A DNA stretch of 7,513 nucleotides from Betaproteobacteria bacterium (GTDB taxonomy: Bacteria > Pseudomonadota > Gammaproteobacteria > Burkholderiales > SG8-39), in NCBI GenBank assembly GCA_019237595.1, contig JAFAGU010000018.1, positions 1-7,513 of the forward strand, written 5' to 3'. Below, one piece after another: positions 5,935 to 7,513 of the stretch. A program made the translations under genes and the position numbers. Under the pieces are notes generated by a model. The model was not told the origin of the DNA, did no database searches, and saw nothing but the letters and a program-made list of their open reading frames with translations. How positions within the stretch are numbered: position 1 is the stretch's first letter; each line of letters opens with the position of its first letter.

Positions 5935-7310
5935 GCGGTGAGCTCGGCCGGCACGTTGCCGATCGAGCCCGCTCCCATGGTGAGCACGACGTCGCCGTCC
6001 TGCGCGATGCGGCGGATGGCCTCGGGCATTTCCGCGATGTCCTCGACGAACACCGGCTCCACCTTTCCGAAGACGCGCAGCGCGCGCGCGAGCGTGCGTG
6101 AATCGGCGGCGACGATCGGCGGCTCGCCGGCGGCGTAGACCTCCGCGAGCAGCACCGCGTCGCAGGTGGAGAGCACTTTCACGAAGTCTTCGAAAAGATC
6201 GCGCGTGCGCGTATAGCGGTGCGGCTGGAATGCGAGCACGAGCCGGCGGCCCGGGAAAGCGCCTCGAGCCGCTTCGAGCGTCGCGGCCATCTCCGCAGGA
6301 TGATGGCCGTAGTCGTCGATGAGCGCGAACGCGCCGCCGCCGGCGATCGCCACGTCGCCGTAGCGCTGGAAGCGCCGTCCGACGCCGCGGAATTCGGCCA
6401 GCGCGCGCAGCAGTGCCTTGTCGCCGATGCCGAGCTCTCCCGCGACCGCGATCGCGGCGAGCGCATTGAGCACGTTATGGCGCCCGGGCAGGTTCAGGTC
6501 GACCTCGATGCCGCGGCCGCGCTCGCGCACCGCCCGGAAGCGCATCCGCCCGCCCGCGGCGCGGATGTCTTCGGCGCGAAGCATCGCGTCGGCGCTCGTG
6601 CCATAGGTAAGCACCGGTTTCGAGACTTCCGGCAGCAGCTCGCGCACGTGCGCGTCGTCGATGCACAGGATCGCCGAGCCATAGAAGGGCAGGTTCTGCA
6701 GGAACTGTCCGAAGGCGGCCTTGAGCCGGGCGAGGTCGTGCTGGTACGTGTCCATGTGGTCTTCGTCGATGTTCGTCACCACCGCCATGACGGGCTGCAG
6801 GTGGAGGAACGAAGCGTCGGACTCGTCGGCCTCCACCACGATGAATTCGCCCGCGCCCAGGCGCGCGTTCGATCCGGCGGCGGTCAGCCGACCGCCGATC
6901 ACGAACGTCGGATCGAGCCCTCCCTCGGCGAGGACGCTCGCCACGAGGCTCGTCGTCGTGGTCTTACCGTGCGTGCCGGCGATCGCGATGCCCTGCTTGA
7001 GGCGCATGAGCTCGGCGAGCATCAGCGCGCGCGGAACGACGGGAATGCGCTTCTCTCGCGCGGCGAGCACTTCGGGGTTGTCGGGCGCCACGGCGGTCGA
7101 GACGACGACTGCATCGGCCCCCGCGACATGGGACGCGTCGTGGCGCAGCTGCACCTTCGCCCCGAGGACCGCGAGCCGGCGGGTCGCGGCGTTCTCGGCG
7201 AGGTCCGAGCCGCTCACCTGGTAGCCGAGGTTGACGAGCACCTCGGCGATGCCGCTCATGCCGGAGCCTCCGATGCCGATGAAGTGGATGCGACGGACTT
7301 TGTGCTTCAT
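5931..7310 (-). CDS. murC: MurC, UDP-N-acetylmuramate--L-alanine ligase
   Basis: Cytoplasmic ATP-dependent ligase that adds L-Ala to UDP-MurNAc, the first amino acid of the stem peptide. The 459 residues carry the three Mur ligase domains. The N-terminal Rossmann domain starts with HFIGIGGSGMSGIAEVL (9-25) for the UDP-sugar. The central ATPase domain has the P-loop GTHGKTTTT (112-120), the acidic VVEADESD (158-165) and TNIDEDHMD (179-187). The C-terminal domain has GVGRRFQ (309-315), DDYGHHPAE (332-340) and FQPHRYTRTR (361-370). DDYGHHP and FQPHRYTR point to MurC and not MurD, E or F. The ATG at 7310 overlaps the murG stop (ATGA) and follows AAGGAAGG (7315-7322). Length and motifs are complete, with nothing odd. 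Confidence 0.99.
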   Translation of the reverse strand: MKHKVRRIHFIGIGGSGMSGIAEVLVNLGYQVSGSDLAENAATRRLAVLGAKVQLRHDASHVAGADAVVVSTAVAPDNPEVLAAREKRIPVVPRALMLAELMRLKQGIAIAGTHGKTTTTSLVASVLAEGGLDPTFVIGGRLTAAGSNARLGAGEFIVVEADESDASFLHLQPVMAVVTNIDEDHMDTYQHDLARLKAAFGQFLQNLPFYGSAILCIDDAHVRELLPEVSKPVLTYGTSADAMLRAEDIRAAGGRMRFRAVRERGRGIEVDLNLPGRHNVLNALAAIAVAGELGIGDKALLRALAEFRGVGRRFQRYGDVAIAGGGAFALIDDYGHHPAEMAATLEAARGAFPGRRLVLAFQPHRYTRTRDLFEDFVKVLSTCDAVLLAEVYAAGEPPIVAADSRTLARALRVFGKVEPVFVEDIAEMPEAIRRIAQDGDVVLTMGAGSIGNVPAELTA

Positions 7311-7513
7311 GCCGCCTTCCTTCGCGCGAGCTCGATGCAGCGCTGCGCGACGACGGCCGCCGCGTCCGGCTTGCCAAGCTCGCGCGCCTTCTTCGCCATG
7401 GCGAGGAGCGCGGTGCGATCGAGCGAGCCGATCGCTTGCGCGAGCTTTTCCGGCGTGAGCTGCGACTGCGGCAGGAGCAGCGCGGCGCCGCGGTCGGAAA
7501 GAAAGCGAGCGTT
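7307..7513 (-). CDS. murG: MurG, C-terminal 68 residues (5' part outside window)
   Basis: The minus-strand frame from the right edge reads NARFLSDRGAALLLPQSQLTP and onward for 68 residues to a TGA at 7309-7307. This matches the C-terminal end of MurG, the peripheral membrane glycosyltransferase that adds GlcNAc to lipid I to make lipid II. The segment falls after the UDP-GlcNAc-binding part, in the region resembling NA-FL-D-GAA-LLPQ-EL-TPE of the family, with a closing helix rich in Ala and Arg (ELARRKAA). Its stop overlaps the murC ATG by 4 bases, the normal neighbour order in this cluster. Too little is present to check catalytic residues; identity rests on the motif and the position before murC. 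Confidence 0.9.
   Translation of the reverse strand, partial: NARFLSDRGAALLLPQSQLTPEKLAQAIGSLDRTALLAMAKKARELGKPDAAAVVAQRCIELARRKAA

Noticed and set aside
5170..6138. 322-codon plus-strand frame opposite murB and the end of murC
   Set aside because: Antisense shadow of two fully supported genes; no motif and no plausible start context.

Overview
The window is the distal part of a division and cell wall (dcw) cluster, with every gene on the minus strand. Read in the direction of transcription (right to left), the order is murG (3' end only), murC, murB, ddl, ftsQ, ftsA, ftsZ and lpxC (nearly complete, running off the left edge). The base composition is visibly GC-rich. The gene order, the FtsZ C-terminal peptide ending in PAFLRKQAD, the FtsQ start MWDNPRLLN and the separate lpxC directly after ftsZ all point to a proteobacterium, most likely a betaproteobacterium. 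I cannot place it to genus from sequence alone.

Layout from the 5' side of the operon: 7513-7307 is the MurG C-terminus. 7310-5931 is MurC, 5934-5029 MurB and 5032-4124 D-Ala-D-Ala ligase; these are the cytoplasmic steps that make and complete the UDP-MurNAc-pentapeptide precursor. 4134-3430 is FtsQ, 3430-2201 FtsA and 2166-1006 FtsZ, which form the divisome core. After a 95-base gap (911-1005) with a strong hairpin and a candidate extended -10 promoter comes lpxC (910 to the left edge), the committed step of lipid A synthesis.

The five junctions from murG to ftsA all overlap: 4 bases at murG/murC, murC/murB and murB/ddl, 11 at ddl/ftsQ and 1 at ftsQ/ftsA. This suggests translational coupling along one long mRNA. 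The first real gap is the 34 bases before ftsZ, which carry a clean AAGGAG ribosome binding site. Division protein, peptidoglycan precursor and lipid A synthesis are thus physically linked.

No mobile element, CRISPR array, RNA gene, pseudogene or foreign-looking segment is visible, and every protein carries the catalytic residues I could check. I found no novel system; this is a conserved housekeeping region. The points most worth a second look are the hairpin and promoter arrangement before lpxC, the compact MurB, and the translation-initiation pattern along the operon.
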